From NCBI GenBank assembly GCA_030765065.1, contig CM060983.1:51830067-51894066 (forward strand): 64,000 bases of DNA. The letters are read 5' to 3'. Both the position numbers and the translations under genes were made by a program. Origin of the DNA: Deroplatys truncata (Eukaryota > Arthropoda > Insecta > Mantodea > Mantidae). Each line of letters starts with the position of its first letter. Positions within the stretch are counted from its first letter, which is position 1. Positions 23,965-36,322 of this stretch are shown here, piece by piece. The notes under the pieces were generated by a model. That model saw only the letters and a program-made list of their open reading frames with translations. It was not told the DNA's origin and searched no databases.

Positions 23965-24915
23965 TTTTTTAGTAATTTTAGACTTCCGCACCAGCAGAAA
24001 TGTAACAAATGTTGAAAAGAACAGGAGTGAAGGTTATTACACAGTGTGTTACATGTTCGTAAAAGTCTTTGTTTGTTGATGTGCAAATAGGACACAACTA
24101 ACACTAGGGAAATTCCGAAATAGTTCAAAAACAGAGGATTTTTTCACTGTATTCTACCATGTGAACCCGAATTGGCAAATCAGGTTAACAGAAGTTTATA
24201 AGTTTTTAAACGTAAAGCAAATTCGCGCCAGCTAGAGCACCAATAGAATTAGTTTGTAAGCTTCACATTTGCGCCTCTCATAACTGTATATATTTGAGGT
24301 GCTTGTCAAAATTTCAGGTACTTTTGGACTTCAAAAGCAGGAGGAAACTGTGCTCCTCGTAACAAAATTTTCGCGCCGGAATTACTTTAAGAATGTAATT
24401 CAGTTTTGGACGTAGCCTCACGAGTAGTATGTGCTAAGAACAACAAGAAATTCCCCAAGGGAATAACTAAACATGCAGAAGTCTTGTTATACACTGTTAG
24501 ACAAGTGATTAAGATATGCGTTGGTGGAAGTCGAAGTGTAACCATGTACTTTGTTAACACGCAACTTGAAAGGTTGGTTGTAGGTTTCCTGTTACAACTC
24601 ACAACAATAAAAAGAAATTGTGTGCTGAATTTCATATGCTGTGTCGTCTACAATTATTTTGTTAGTCAGTTGAGCCTTTACGTATCACGCCCTGAAGATC
24701 AACGAACCAGGTATTCGAATTCAGACTACAGGATCCTCAATGAATAACCGAGGTGAGGAGTAACATGTCATCAGGAGGTGACTGACGGATTGCATTCTCC
24801 AAGTAAATACAAAGGTAAAGGATGATGCACAAGCACATGATTTGCTTTGAAATAGGGTTAATTTTGCTTTTTCAGCTTCTACTAAAATGTCTTCCGTTAC
24901 TTTCATTAAGTTTAT
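23965..24915. other. Nothing recognised
   Basis: A 113-codon plus-strand frame (24,406-24,747) lacks recognisable motifs and overlaps another on the opposite strand. Left unannotated. Confidence 0.4.
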
Positions 24916-24917
24916 TT

Positions 24918-25014
24918 TTTACTTTCCCTCCCAGTACATAGTAGGTAGAGAAGATATTGCATCCCACCCAAACATTCGATACGATTTCAACGGAAATAAA
25001 AAATTAGAAAAAGG

Positions 25015-25058
<44 letters not shown>

Positions 25059-25985
25059 CAGCATAACTCAAAAATAAAAAGTCGGAAAAATACTAAACTT
25101 GGTATTTAGGTTCAGTACCTCTCAAAGATGCAACACGAAGATTTTAAAACTACCCTTTATATCGAAGATTTTTTTCTAAATTTTTTATTTTCTAAAAAAT
25201 GGTTCTAACGATTTTGATTAAAATACCACATATTGAATATCTATATTTACATGACAAATAAAATGTATATCCTGAATTTTCTGGGAATATCCTGTGAAGT
25301 CCTTTTCATTTGAATGACTTTTGCAAAACGGTAACAAATATACAAAATCTTATTACCGAAAAATGTAGATCTCGTCGAAGCAGGCACTTTGGAGATATTC
25401 CTTGTTATTGATTTGAATTTTCAAATACTTTAAACTTATTTATCTCAAAGCCAAATCGCTATTGTTTGTTTTTATTTAATTGTCTATTTTTTATGTTCAT
25501 GCAAAGAGAACAGATTTTCAAAGTGACTGGCTTTGAAAAGAATTTGACAATCGCTTTAGCTTAATGTACCTTTCTTATACCTATATCGAGATGAGTAGGT
25601 GTTCCTGGAAAATTCAAGATAAACCTACTTTTCATTTGTCATGCAAATATCTTAAACATATGGTATTTTTAATAAAAAAAATTTAGAGCCATTGTGAGAA
25701 AACCAAGATTTTCCACGTTAAGGGTGGTTTGGGTTGGAGAATTTTCTAGAAAATCTTCGTGTGGCATCCTTTAAGATGCTGTATCTAAGTACCAAGTTTG
25801 GAATTTAACGTACTTTTCTTATTTCAGTCATGTTGTTCACACACCTACGCATTCACATTTTTCCGATATGCTTCTTTTTGGATTCAAGTTACCCCAAAAC
25901 CTGTAGTTGTGGTGAAATCTCACTATTGAATTTTTAGTAGAATGCAATACCTCTTCTACTTACTATAGTTGTTAGAGAAAATAAA
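24918..25985. mobile_element. Two degenerate HINE-like repeats, head to head
   Basis: A reverse copy starts at 24,918 (ttactttccctcccagtac) with a (GT)n tract at 25,017-25,056. It runs into a forward-oriented 3' half (about 25,610-25,985) that ends ttgttagagaaaataaaa. Both have lost segments. Confidence 0.55.
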
Positions 25986-26529
25986 AAGAAATGTATAAGA
26001 AATACCAAATCCATCTCATAGCGACTGGCTTTTTGAAAAATTGACTATCACTCCAATTTCCTGCATTCCTTTGCAAAATATGAAAACTTTGAGTCGAAAG
26101 TAGTACTTTCACCAACATAGGTGAGGTTAGAGAAAGTAAAGCCAGAAATTGTGGTGCATAATTCTAAAGCTGCATCAAAAATGAGTGAAACTTAAATTAG
26201 ATTACAGGCAATGTAATTTACTAATGATTAGTTGTAACTTTCGTTCATACGAACTCATTCTGTCTTCATTACACAACATGAAGTATCAAAGTGTGCCCTG
26301 AGGGCCTAACCAACCAGGAAGAGTGGCTCCAATTAACGTTATTTCTCATCACTCGAGTACAGTAAAGGAAGGTGAAATAGTGCTCTGCTGTATTCAGTTT
26401 TAATATGAGATTACGTATTTTATAAATTCATGCCTGGTTGCCTTCAATTATATGCCTTGTGTGGAAGGAATGATGTATCATATACTCTTCAACAATTCTT
26501 CACACTACAATGAGCACCTACGACCTATA

Positions 26530-26570
26530 ATAGTAATAATAATAACAATAATCATAATAATAATAATAAC
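26530..26570. repeat. (AAT)n microsatellite
   Basis: An imperfect aat/aac trinucleotide run at the 3' edge (on the minus strand) of the SINE-like element that follows. Confidence 0.8.
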
Positions 26571-26571
26571 C

Positions 26572-26890
26572 CAGTGGCATTACAGCTCAAAAAGGCTCTT
26601 AACCGCCAAGCCGACTGCAGGCTTCACGCTCACATACTACACAGGTCGTGATGTGGCCAGCATTACACATCACCCCAGCCAGAATGTTGGCCTCCGTGGC
26701 CGAGATCGATGCCTATCGCAGCTCCTCACTTTCCTCACGATGCTGAGTGGGCACCTGTCCTACACCCGGAACTGAAAATCCACACCCCATGGATAGGATA
26801 GAACCCCGGCGCATTCCGTGGCCAGGAAACAGAGCTCCACGTTCTAGGACACAACGCCATGGCGCAGGACACCCACATTTATGCTTTAGC
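26572..26890 (-). mobile_element. SINE-like element, family 4
   Basis: Read on the minus strand it contains cgccggggttctatcctatc, a B-box-like segment, then tgtggattttcagttccggg, as in the body of other arthropod SINEs. It ends at a trinucleotide microsatellite, a usual SINE 3' tail. It is GC-rich against an AT-rich background. Confidence 0.5.
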
Positions 26891-27121
26891 CAAAATAATA
26901 TCAATTCTCGTTACGGTGAGAGTTATAGATTTCGAAGCCATGAACGTTTTAAATTGTGAATTCGGTGAGTTCATCCTACTCAAACTTCTGATTTCTGCAA
27001 ATTTCAACCAATTGAGATTGTTTCAAAGTAATTATAACATGAAATTCAATTTCAGTATCATTAGTTTTCAAGAAAGCAATTTTCAAAAAATGAAAATCGG
27101 GTTCCATTGTGAATTGTTTTG

Positions 27122-27322
27122 AGTAGTGTTTAAGCCCGCTGTTGCTTCATACGACACCACAGGCGGTAATATTGGTGACACATGAAATGAAATAACTAAG
27201 GAACGAAATTTAGGAAGGAAATTTTGCAGACTTAAGTTTAGGTTACCTCCCCGCGATTGCCAGTTATAAGGACTGAGAGGACAGTTCTGACAGAACTTGA
27301 ACCGCAGATCTTCCGTTCACTG
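27122..27322 (-). mobile_element. SINE, family 3 copy
   Basis: It shares aggaaggaaatttt, taggttacctccccg and gaaccgcagatcttccg with 21,165-21,435, in the same order and orientation. A second SINE adjoins it directly on the right. Confidence 0.55.
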
Positions 27323-27332
27323 TTGTCCTCCA

Positions 27333-27605
27333 GGGTAGGGTTAGTATGCTTAGCCTCTAGTTCCCGAGGTCGCAGGTTCAAACCCGGCGGAGGGCGATGG
27401 ATTATTTTCAGGCATAAACTTCCTTAGTATAGCTTCCTTCGAAAGGGAAGTAAAGCCGGCGGTCCTGTGTCCTAGATTTACGGCACGTAAAACCCTCCAA
27501 GACTTATAAAGAGACCTCTGAGAAAAATTACCGGTCTTTCACCCCAATATAGAATGGGACGCTAAAGACCACAGCAGATAAAAGAGTCTCCATAAATAAA
27601 ACTAA
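27333..27605 (+). mobile_element. tRNA-derived SINE, family 2 copy
   Basis: The head has agggttagtatgcttagcct and gaggtcgcaggttcaaaccc (A and B boxes). The body has gagggcgatggattattttc, tcgaaagggaagtaaagccg and ccggtctttcaccccaatat, collinear with the reverse complement of 1,725-1,955. The A box is more decayed here. Confidence 0.7.
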
Positions 27606-27731
27606 GTTTTATTTTACTCTTAACGACCTCGGCCACCCGTATCGTTAGGTCTCTTGTGAAATTAATCATGTGATGAAAACATAGAAAGTTTAAACTTTTA
27701 CAGTTTTCTTATTGTTCCATTAGAAAAAAAA

Positions 27732-28109
27732 TCCGATGTGTTACACTCACATGACTTTCCCTATTTTTACAAACCCTTATTCCCCATGTGCTTCATGTTA
27801 ATCGAGATATCGAGATGTTAATCTTATTCCTAGTTTTCTTGTAGAAGCAAGGGAAATTGGTAGGCATTAAGCGACAGTCAAATATTTTAAGAGCTGGTTG
27901 CAGGATTCCATTCTCTTTCCATTACCAGAACAAAAAAAATCTGATGTGTTACACTTACATGACTTTCTCTACTCTTGTACAAACTATTTTTATAATCGCT
28001 TATTCTCCATATGCTTCATGTAAATCGAGATATCGAGATGTCAATCTTATTGCTAATTTTCTAGTAGATGCAAGGGGAATATGGTAGGTTTTAAGCGATA
28101 GTCAAATTT
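27732..28109 (+). mobile_element. Two HINE-like 5' fragments in tandem
   Basis: Copies start at 27,732 (tccgatgtgttacactcac) and 27,940 (tctgatgtgttacacttac). The second stops exactly where a reverse full-length copy begins at 28,110. Confidence 0.6.
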
Positions 28110-28966
28110 TTACTTTCTCTACTACGTATAGTAAGTAGGGGAAGTATTGTATTCCACCCAAAAATTCGATACCGAGATTTCACCGGAAATACATGTTTTG
28201 AGATCCCCTGAATCCAAAAAAAGCATTTTTGAAAACATGTCCGTGTGTGTGTGTCTGTCTGCGTGTCTGTCTGTGAACAGCATAACTCAGAAAAGAACAG
28301 TCGGATAAACACCAAACTTGGGATTTAGGTTCAGTATCTTCCAGAGATGCGACACGAAGGTTTTCAAGAAAATCCCCCACCCCAGATCACCCTTTACATG
28401 AAACACTTTTCGAAAATTTTAATTTTCTCAAAAATGGCTCTAACGATTTTGATTAAAATATCATATGTTTAATATATTTTCATGACAAATAAGATGTATA
28501 TCTTGAATTTTCTGGGAATGTCTCCAAAAGTATTCTTCATTGTGAACGACTTTTGCATAACTGGTAAACCATAAGAGATAGACAAAATTTTACTACACAA
28601 AAAATGTAGATCGCGTTAAAATACACACTTTATGTCATATACATTTGTTTTGTTGAGTGAACCGTTTTCGAGATATTGCTTGTTATTCCCTTAAATTTTC
28701 CAATACTTATACTTTTTCTCAAATTCGTTATTCATTTTTTTTATGTCCTGGACATGCAAAGAGAATGGAATGCGCCACATAGCAACCAGCGTTAAAATAT
28801 TTGACTATCGCTTAAAACCTACCATATTCCCCTTGCATCTACAAGAAAATTAGCAATAAGATTAACATGTCGATATTTCAATTAACATGAGGCATATGGA
28901 GAATAAGCGTTTGTAAAAATAGTTTATACAAGAGTAGAGAAAGTCATGTGAGTGTAACACATCAGA
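28110..28966 (-). mobile_element. HINE-like repeat, full-length copy
   Basis: An 857-bp copy from ttactttctctactacg to gtgtaacacatcaga, closely matching the 23,063-23,964 copy except in the microsatellite (gtgtgtgtgtctgtctgcgt...). It has interrupted a forward copy whose 5' part is at 27,940-28,109. Confidence 0.7.
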
Positions 28967-29214
28967 TTTTTTATAAAGAAACATGAATTTCTGTTTCGAT
29001 ATTGAGGTTAGCTCTATATTTAAATCTCTCAGTACTGTTAGGCAGTGTAAGTTTGGGCTCCCTTGCATTGCTAGTTAAGTTATCCACACGGGTCAGTCGA
29101 TCGAGTGTGTGCGATACAGCAGCGAGGCAGTTGCGCCTTGGCGCACACTTGATAACGTCTTAAGAAAATAAAGGGTCCTGATTTTGCATTGTGTTTTCTC
29201 TTATAACTCAATGA

Positions 29215-30330
29215 ATGAAATAAAAACTGCGTGCGCATTCTGGCAATGTCATTCAGTAAACATGGATCGGTGGAAAAGTAAACAACGTGCTTTTGCAGTG
29301 AAAAGTTTTTATAAAACCAACGATAGTTATGAGACCGCTAGACGCAAATTTCGTCGTCATTTTAATTTACGACGCCATGATCCCGTCCCGTTAAGAACTT
29401 TGAGGAAACTGGTTCGATACTGAAGAAGCAGCCTCCGGGTAGCAGAAGGACCAAGTGTATACCAGAAAATGTTGATGCGCTAAGAGTAGCTGTGAACAGA
29501 AGTCTAATGCGCTCGGCGGTGAAGTATTCTGCTGCAATGAACTTATCGGAGAGCACTGTAAGAAGAATATTGCACTTAGATCTTCATTTTCATCCCCACA
29601 AGCTTCAGGTAGTATACAAAACTAAAGCCTTGTAATGAACTTATTGAAAGATTATGGATGTCTGACGAATCACATTTTTATCTGTCTGGCTTTGTAAACT
29701 TACTGAATTTCAGATATTGGTCCCGAAACAATCCTCTTCAATTACACAGGAACCACTGCACAGTGAGAATTTAACCGCTTGGTGTGCCGTATAGTCTTCT
29801 GGTAATAATTGGCTCTTTCTTTTTTGAGGATGATGAAGGAAAAGCAACGACCGTGACATTAGCCAGGTACGTGAACATGATTGAAACCTTTCTTACTAAT
29901 GATATTACACGGTATCCTTACGTTTCCTGGTGTTAACAACGTGGAAACACTGTTCATGCTGCGGGGGCTTCCATAAATGGCGTAAGGAGACCCTCTCCAA
30001 ATCAAATCATCTCCAGTAGAGATGACTGGCCAGCAAGATCCCCAGATTTGACTGTGTGCGACTTCTTGTTATGGGGTTCTTTAAAGATCGCCGCAAAATA
30101 TTCGTCATGAAATCGCCAATGTTCCACTGAACATGTTGCGTCGCTGCATGCACAACTTGCGGCCAAGGTTTGGAGAGTCCCTGTGAGTGAATGGTCATCA
30201 CTTCAAAGATGTTATTTGCTGGAAATAAAGGGCATATTATGTTGCTTAAGAACCACATATTGTTACATGTTGAGGTGAAGGCCAAAACGTTACCAGAAAG
30301 GGATTAATTTAGACCACCCCAACACGCACA
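29215..30330 (+). pseudogene. DUF4817-type transposase remnant, near full length
   Basis: The first frame, from MDRWKSKQRAFAVKSFY at 29,262, contains YETARRKFRRHFNLRRHDPVP (N-terminal helix-turn-helix). Next, in another frame, come VNRSLMRSAVKYSAAM and STVRRILHLDLHFHPHKLQVV (second helix-turn-helix, 29,490-29,620). The catalytic part is riddled with stops, but fragments such as WPARSPDLTVCDFLLWG (around 30,030-30,075) and a C-terminal tail can be followed to about 30,300. Clearly inactive. Terminal repeats were not resolved. Confidence 0.7.
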
Positions 30331-30334
30331 TGGG

Positions 30335-31665
30335 GATGGCGCAACTCGCTGGCAGCAACAATCCGGGATCTTGGTGTGTAGATTAAGTGGAAGGCATGGG
30401 TTTTACATTACACTAAAAATTACATAACACACATTACCTTCACATACCTGGGATTTATTCACAAAACGTTTGGCTATTCTACATAATAGGTGCAGGGAGA
30501 TGCCACTAAACCGTAGACCGGTCACACATACGTCTGGCTCCAACGACCACTTCCACAGGAGTGACGCTTCTTTTCCCCCACCAACCGTGTCTAGCCAAAA
30601 CCAAACAGGGTTGATGTCGTACCAGATAGTCTCAAACAGATCTTTCCCTTTGGCGTGGTTCGCACCGAAAGGAGAGACCATTAAGTCGAAATATAACTAA
30701 AGAGACACAATAATGCTATGTCTGGTAGCAACAATACAGCGCAACAGTACGTCTGGTAATGACAATAAAATTAATAATGCGCCACATCACTATACTTACA
30801 AAAAGTGTTTTCTTATATAGAATAAACATACTTTAAAGGAAACATTCCTCTGTCGGAACTATAATAGACAAAGATATCTTTTGTGATTACCTCATTTCGT
30901 CTATATATCTCAAAAGGTAAATTTTCAGGTGGTTTTCTGTGTAAACTAACCTTAATTTTGTGCGTTCTTCAATTAAATTCCAAAATCCTTTATGAAAGTT
31001 CTTCCAAATTTTATGAATAGAGTTTCAAATCCGCGTGTGCAGCGGTTGGAGGACAAATTATTCATATGTCATTGCTAATTTCTACTAAATTTAATCAGAT
31101 TTCCTTCAAAATGCCAAACATTTCAATTCTGTTCCTATAGTAGTTCGTGAAATTTGTTATGGATAGAGATTGAGCGACACTAAGCATTCCCAGTAGCACA
31201 CACCTAAAATTAGGATAGAAAGGTTTCCAGCAGTGCGTGTAAAGCATCACAAAGTTGGTAAACTTGGACCATGCACGTTTTATGAGCAGTTGTCCCCCCC
31301 CCGGTATGTTCCGAGTTGTTACACAACAATGGAATGGCATGACATGCACTACTACCAACATGTTAAAATTCTCACATACGTTACCTGTTCCACAAACCTT
31401 TGCGATTACGGGGGTAAATATTTTACAACGGGCGTGTTTTTGTTCTCAGACTTAAATATTGTATCTATTGGCTGCATACGTGTTTGCTCCAGGCCGGAAA
31501 AAATATCGAACGTAAAGCAAAATCTGTTCCAAAAGTTACGTAAGAGAGTAATATAAGTTCAGTACAACATATATTAATTGTGTGTGAAAGTTGCATGGCG
31601 TCAAAATGGTATTCAATTATAAAATATCAAATTTACAGCCCGATCTGTTCACAATCTGTTTTAGA
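30335..31665. other. Nothing recognised
   Basis: Short frames (up to 107 codons) without recognisable domains, overlapping on both strands. No shared repeats detected. Confidence 0.4.
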
Positions 31666-31667
31666 CA

Positions 31668-31800
31668 ACCGATATGGTGACCCAGGTGGGAGCTTCTGAG
31701 GCTCGCATTTGGGAGATCTAAGGTTGAATTCCCTTTGACCGCCCATCCTGACCTTGGATTTTTCGTGGTATTCTCAAGTCGGTAGGTAAATGTTGAAATG
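31668..31800 (+). mobile_element. SINE family 1, 5' fragment
   Basis: The head (gtgacccaggtgggagcttc, gaggctcgcatttgggag) and early body (ccttggatttttcgtggtat) match the copies at 800 and 34,452. The element stops near 31,800. Confidence 0.6.
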
Positions 31801-33060
31801 GAGTATATCTATGCTAACAAATAGAGAAATTTTGTGTTGTGTGTGTAGGGTGATCTCAAAAACCACTCAATCCATTTTGATAACTTTTTCATCATTGAAA
31901 AGCCCTATTCTTCCAGATGGTCACAAGCTATGTTCCCAAAATGTTGAAAACTGGGGGTTAGCGGTTTCTTTTTCATATTCATGTCACCAAATTTCAATCC
32001 CGTTTCGTTGAATATGGATATCAGAGATTACTTTTGGTACCTTATTGTAAATTTGGCAGATTTGTAATGACTTCGAGCCCAAATGGGGAAGCTTAAAGTA
32101 TTCTTAAATTTAGTTATTTTATGAGGGGTTGTACATCGTTCACATCACCACATTTCCCTCATATTTCACTGAAGATTTACCACATATTATTATTTGTATG
32201 ATTTTGATAAAACGGGGTACATTTGGATTCTGGAATCTGACAAAATTCCCTTAAATTAAATTCCCTATTTCAATCCTTAACATACAAATCAACGTTAAAG
32301 TATCTCGAACTCTGTACGATTATACTGCAGGACCCAACGGAGGTTATAAATATCTTACTATTCTAAAAACTACCACTGTCATATTTTCAATCCGTTATGT
32401 ATAAATCTACACCGTTCAAACCAAACGGTCAAAATATTTCACAATTATAAAATAGATGTTAGCAAAAGGCATCGGTTACGCTACAACTTCCAAAAACACC
32501 CAATCCTTATTTTGAACTATAGAACATTCGAAATCATTAAAAGCTGCCCTTGCTTTATTTTTAACCACTTATAGATAAACCTACACTGCTTAGTCAACCA
32601 GGCCAGTAATACGCGCACTTGGACGAAATTATAGATTGGAGTCACTTCCATTTATGCCGTCACCGCAGCTTTAGGCGGCGTTTCACTGCCCTTCACAGGT
32701 GGAGCATGTGTATATAACAAGGAGGGGGTGTGTGTATCTGTTTATCTTTTCACGCATACAGTGTTTTACATGTACAGTTCTAGATTATTCGCATGTGAAT
32801 ATATAACTTTGAGCAATAGCTTTACCCGTTATCACTTATAATAATCATGTTTAAATATACAATTAAATAAAATCCTGTTTTGCACAATATGTCCACGGAA
32901 AAATATTGTAACGACAATACAATGTGAAACTGAAATACATTATACCTTTTACTCTCACAGAGGACACATTTGCTAGACATTACTTTAATAACCTGTTCAC
33001 CTGAATGCTGCATGGAATTGCTCCAGCAATGCTTTCAAATAACAAGTTGGCTTCCCACAT
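31801..33060. other. Nothing recognised
   Basis: AT-rich sequence with no frames over 75 codons and no shared repeat. Confidence 0.4.
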
Positions 33061-33065
33061 ACTGT

Positions 33066-33996
33066 GGCAGTAATTTGTATCACAATAATGTAAATGCCAG
33101 AGTGATTGTAGTGTAAATAAGCATTATTGTATGACATTGATTTGAGATGTTTGTTAATTATATGCATTGTTAGGAAATAAGTTTACACGACCTCACTGAA
33201 ACTGACAATAGGAGCGGATAACAATGAGAGAGGGGGTGAGTTGTTTATTAATTAGAAGAGACAAGCAAATGACGTCAGATTAGCGCGCTTTTCTTTAGAA
33301 CTGGAGGGAATTTCTTCCCTAGAGCATATGTTTTCGTAATTTTTGATTGGATATAAAAATAGACGCTAATGTTGGCGCGTTTTATTAACCAATAGCAGCT
33401 CGGTTATAATCTTTGGGCATATCGGGGTGTGGGAGTATAAAAAGCTAAAGCCAGAGGCAAGTATCGCCCAGTTCAACAAAATCATCCACGCGTTACACGT
33501 CGCTGAGTCCAACAGAATCATTTAGAAGTTAAACGTTCATCAGAATCGTTCGCGAGTTACACGTCGCAATTCTACAGAATCTCTCGCGTCTTAAAGTTTG
33601 TTATAAATGTGAAACACGCGAATTAATAATGTGCAGTAATTAAGTGATTATAGTGATATTAGAAAATATAACAGTTTCAGTCTGGCGTGTATCAAGAGTC
33701 AATATGTGAACTTAATTAATTGTGACGGTAATAAAAGTGTAAAAACAAATTATTTTATCAGTGTTATCTTTGAGTAACAAATCCTTTCCGTTTACACACC
33801 TTGTTCAAGAGATGTGCTCGACTGAATAATAATAATAATAGCTAGCCGGAGGACAATGAACCCAAAATGCAAAATAATAAAACAATAACAGGCGCTCAGC
33901 AATAGATAACACGAAGTGACCGCGACAAATTGGCTTCCATACGTTGTGCAGATAAACATGAAGCATCTTCCAACTACCTACAAATAACACACTTCA
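33066..33996 (+). mobile_element. LTR-like repeat, family C, upstream member
   Basis: About 0.93 kb almost collinear with 37,125-38,094 on the same strand. It contains a strong TATA box (gggagtataaaaagc, about 33,430), then tandem degenerate units around caacagaatcat/cacgcgttacacgtcgc, and it ends near cttccaactacc...acttca. Right after it lies gtaacccaaacgtggggc, which resembles the leader next to an LTR. The exact terminal TG and a target duplication were not confirmed. Confidence 0.65.
33425..33445 (+). promoter_or_regulatory. TATA box of family C LTR
   Basis: The run gagtataaaaagctaaag fits a TATA element (tataaaaa). The downstream repeat-rich stretch would be the transcribed R/U5 region. 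The homologous element at about 37,490 reads gagtataaattccg. Confidence 0.5.
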
Positions 33997-34450
33997 AATT
34001 GTAACCCAAACGTGGGGCTAACAAACCAACAAAGATATCCACTTCAATACCCACAACTCTTCCCCGATGTACCTCAGAAATATCTGCATAAATCGCGTAA
34101 GCTACAGTTAACACACACTATTGCTTGGTCGAATAACCAAGGCAGAAAGCTCCGGACACATCCCCCCTGCTATGTACGCGCCTGCTGAGAAAGTTTGTAA
34201 AATGCCTCCCGAAGCTGTGGTGACGGGATAAATGGAAGCGAGTGTACCATACAGCTTCAAATAGTTACCAATATTCATATTCTACGACCCCTTATGCAAA
34301 TTGTCACTATTTGAACAATCTGGAAAAAATCTTGGACATTTAAGCTTTAGATACAAGTACAAATTATAGACTACTTATTAGTTTAAAAAATCACCTCTAT
34401 TCTTATTTTCAAACCCATACTTATAGAATGTAGCAATGAAATGCCGGATA
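33997..34450. other. Possible LTR-retrotransposon leader, otherwise unassigned
   Basis: It begins aattgtaacccaaacgtggg after the LTR-like unit. No gag or pol frame is present. If an internal region once existed it has been lost or replaced. Confidence 0.3.
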
Positions 34451-34451
34451 A

Positions 34452-34995
34452 GACAGCCGAGCAAGTTGACTCCGGAGTAACGTGTGAGGCTCGCATTCGG
34501 AAGGTCCCGGGTTCAATTTCTGTTGACCATCCTCCCTGACCTTGGTTTTCTCATAGATTTCTCTGGTTGTAGGCGAATACTGGAGTGGTTTTTCTCCGCC
34601 ACGACTTCCACTATCTCTTTTCCTTTCATTCCATTACCTTCTAATATCTCAGGTTTCGCAGTGGTCAGGCAGTGCTGGACAGATGGCCACAGATGCTTGC
34701 TTCGTTGAAAGAGTATTTCCCATGAACCCCAGAGGGCTGTCGAGGTTGCATGCGTCGTTCACTGCCCATTCTGGGTGGCTCCGGCGGTAAGTCGGATCTT
34801 CGAGACGCGAAGTGTTTGGGACTCCTGCGCATTTCTTTGGCCTTCACAACTTCTACGTTTTATTTCATCTTCGGGGTTGCAATGCCTGGCACAATGGTCA
34901 GTGGCACATGCGTTAGATATACTTTACGGAGAGAGATGTTCCCTCCCGGTACCGTACCTTCTGTCAGTTTAAGGGTGGGGGCATTGGCGGGGTGA
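34452..34995 (+). mobile_element. tRNA-derived SINE, family 1 copy
   Basis: The head reads gagtaacgtgtgaggctcgc and ggtcccgggttcaatttctg (B box). The body includes gcgaatactggagtggtttt and ctggacagatggccacagat. It is collinear with 800-1,228 but extends further 3'. Confidence 0.7.
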
Positions 34996-35040
34996 CAACG
35001 GATGCCTCTTTTTTACCTTTTACTTTCGTAAAACTACTTT

Positions 35041-35520
35041 TCAGCGGTTGCCCTTAATTCCCTTCTGCCATCTTTCTCGATCTTTCCAACCATCCTTGTG
35101 CATACGTCCATCCTTCATCATTTTATTTACTCCAGCTCTCCACATTTTCCTTGACCGCGTACGTTTCCATCTTCCTCGCGGTGACCATCCCAGGATAATC
35201 CTTGGCCATCTTTCTTCTTTCGTTCTTCTCATGTGTCCATACCACTGAAGGATTCTTTGCTCAACCCATTCTATCACCGACTCTTCCATATCCATAAATT
35301 TTCTTACCTCCTCGCTTTTTTTCCTTTCCAATTTAGATACTCTGGCTGCCCTTCTTATCCCATCCATTTCTACTACTTGTATCCTACTTTTCTGACTTTC
35401 AACAAGTGTCCATCCCTCTGCCCCATATGTTAACACCGATCTAAGAATTCCTTTCTTCATTTGTCTAGAAATGTTTCTACTCCACAAAACCCCATTCAAC
35501 ATCTTTATCGCCCTCCTGGC
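35041..35520 (-). pseudogene. Non-LTR retrotransposon reverse transcriptase C-terminus
   Basis: A 153-residue frame (35,502-35,041) with SVLTYGAEGWTL (residues about 22-33), EMDGIRRAARVSKLERKKSEEVRK and RILQWYGHMRRTKEERWPRIILGW, ending in a basic KRTRSRKMWRAG tail. This is the standard C-terminal region of CR1/RTE/Jockey-like RT proteins beyond the palm. The catalytic YADD region is absent, so this is a 5'-truncated insertion. Confidence 0.7.
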
Positions 35521-35533
35521 CTGTTGTATTCTA

Positions 35534-36235
35534 CAGGTTGAGCGAGAAGTCTCCGTACTCCGTACCCCTGTGAGTATAAAATGTTGTTATGCTATGTTGC
35601 TTATCAATTGTTGGAATTCATGGTTACATGTTTTCGTAGTCAAGTTGTAATTTATAGCCATGGCAGATGTGAGCGGTCATAGTTACACTATTGAGGAGCA
35701 CTTAGTGACAAGTGCGTGGGTTTCACGAACAACAACACACAGGGCAAATAATGAGACACATTGTGGGAGCATTCCGGAAAATATTTAATAACGCTCCACC
35801 GCGAAAAGCAACAATTCTGGATTGGGAGAGACGTGCTTGTGCTTTTGCTTTTGGTAGAGTTAAAGACCGGCCGCGGAGTGAAAGGAATAAGACACGAGAA
35901 GAAACATGTACCGGAGTCTCTCCGCTTCGATTGAACTATCTCCTATGAAGTCAACACGTAAACGTGCTTCGGAACTCGGTATACCGAGGACAACAATGCT
36001 AGATCACATGAAAAAGGACCTTAAGCTCAGACCTTTTCGACCGACGTTCGTAAACAGTTATCGGACAGAGACCGTAATGAGCGCTTTTCAGCATGCCGTG
36101 CTTTGTTAACTCGATATCCAAATTGAGCGAACCGTGCCAAGGTTATGTTTTCAGATGAATGTGAGATTTGTCGCAGCTCACATTCTAGAAATATTGTCTT
36201 TTCGGCCAAGGAGAACCCTCAACAGTGTAGTTGGA
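35534..36235 (+). pseudogene. DUF4817-type transposon, 5' part with transposase remnant
   Basis: The left end caggttgagcgagaagtctc is preceded by TA and matches the element at 17,524. The transposase start MADVSGHSYTIEEHL at 35,660 is followed by a frame shift, then GAFRKIFNNAPPRKATI, RVKDRPRSERN and SIELSPMKSTRKRASELGIPRTTM (second helix-turn-helix) and DLKLRPFRPTFV. Coding similarity ends near 36,180, and the 3' terminal repeat is missing. Confidence 0.7.
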
Positions 36236-36239
36236 AGCA

Positions 36240-36285
36240 TGTAACGAACCTTTGATTCATAATTAAGACAATGGAAGTCTGTAAA

Positions 36286-36322
<37 letters not shown>

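Noticed and set aside
31233-31556. 107-codon plus-strand frame as a host gene
   Set aside because: No recognisable similarity, atypical composition and overlapping alternative frames.
36288-36320. (AT)n tract as a regulatory or origin element
   Set aside because: A simple microsatellite with nothing around it to support a function.
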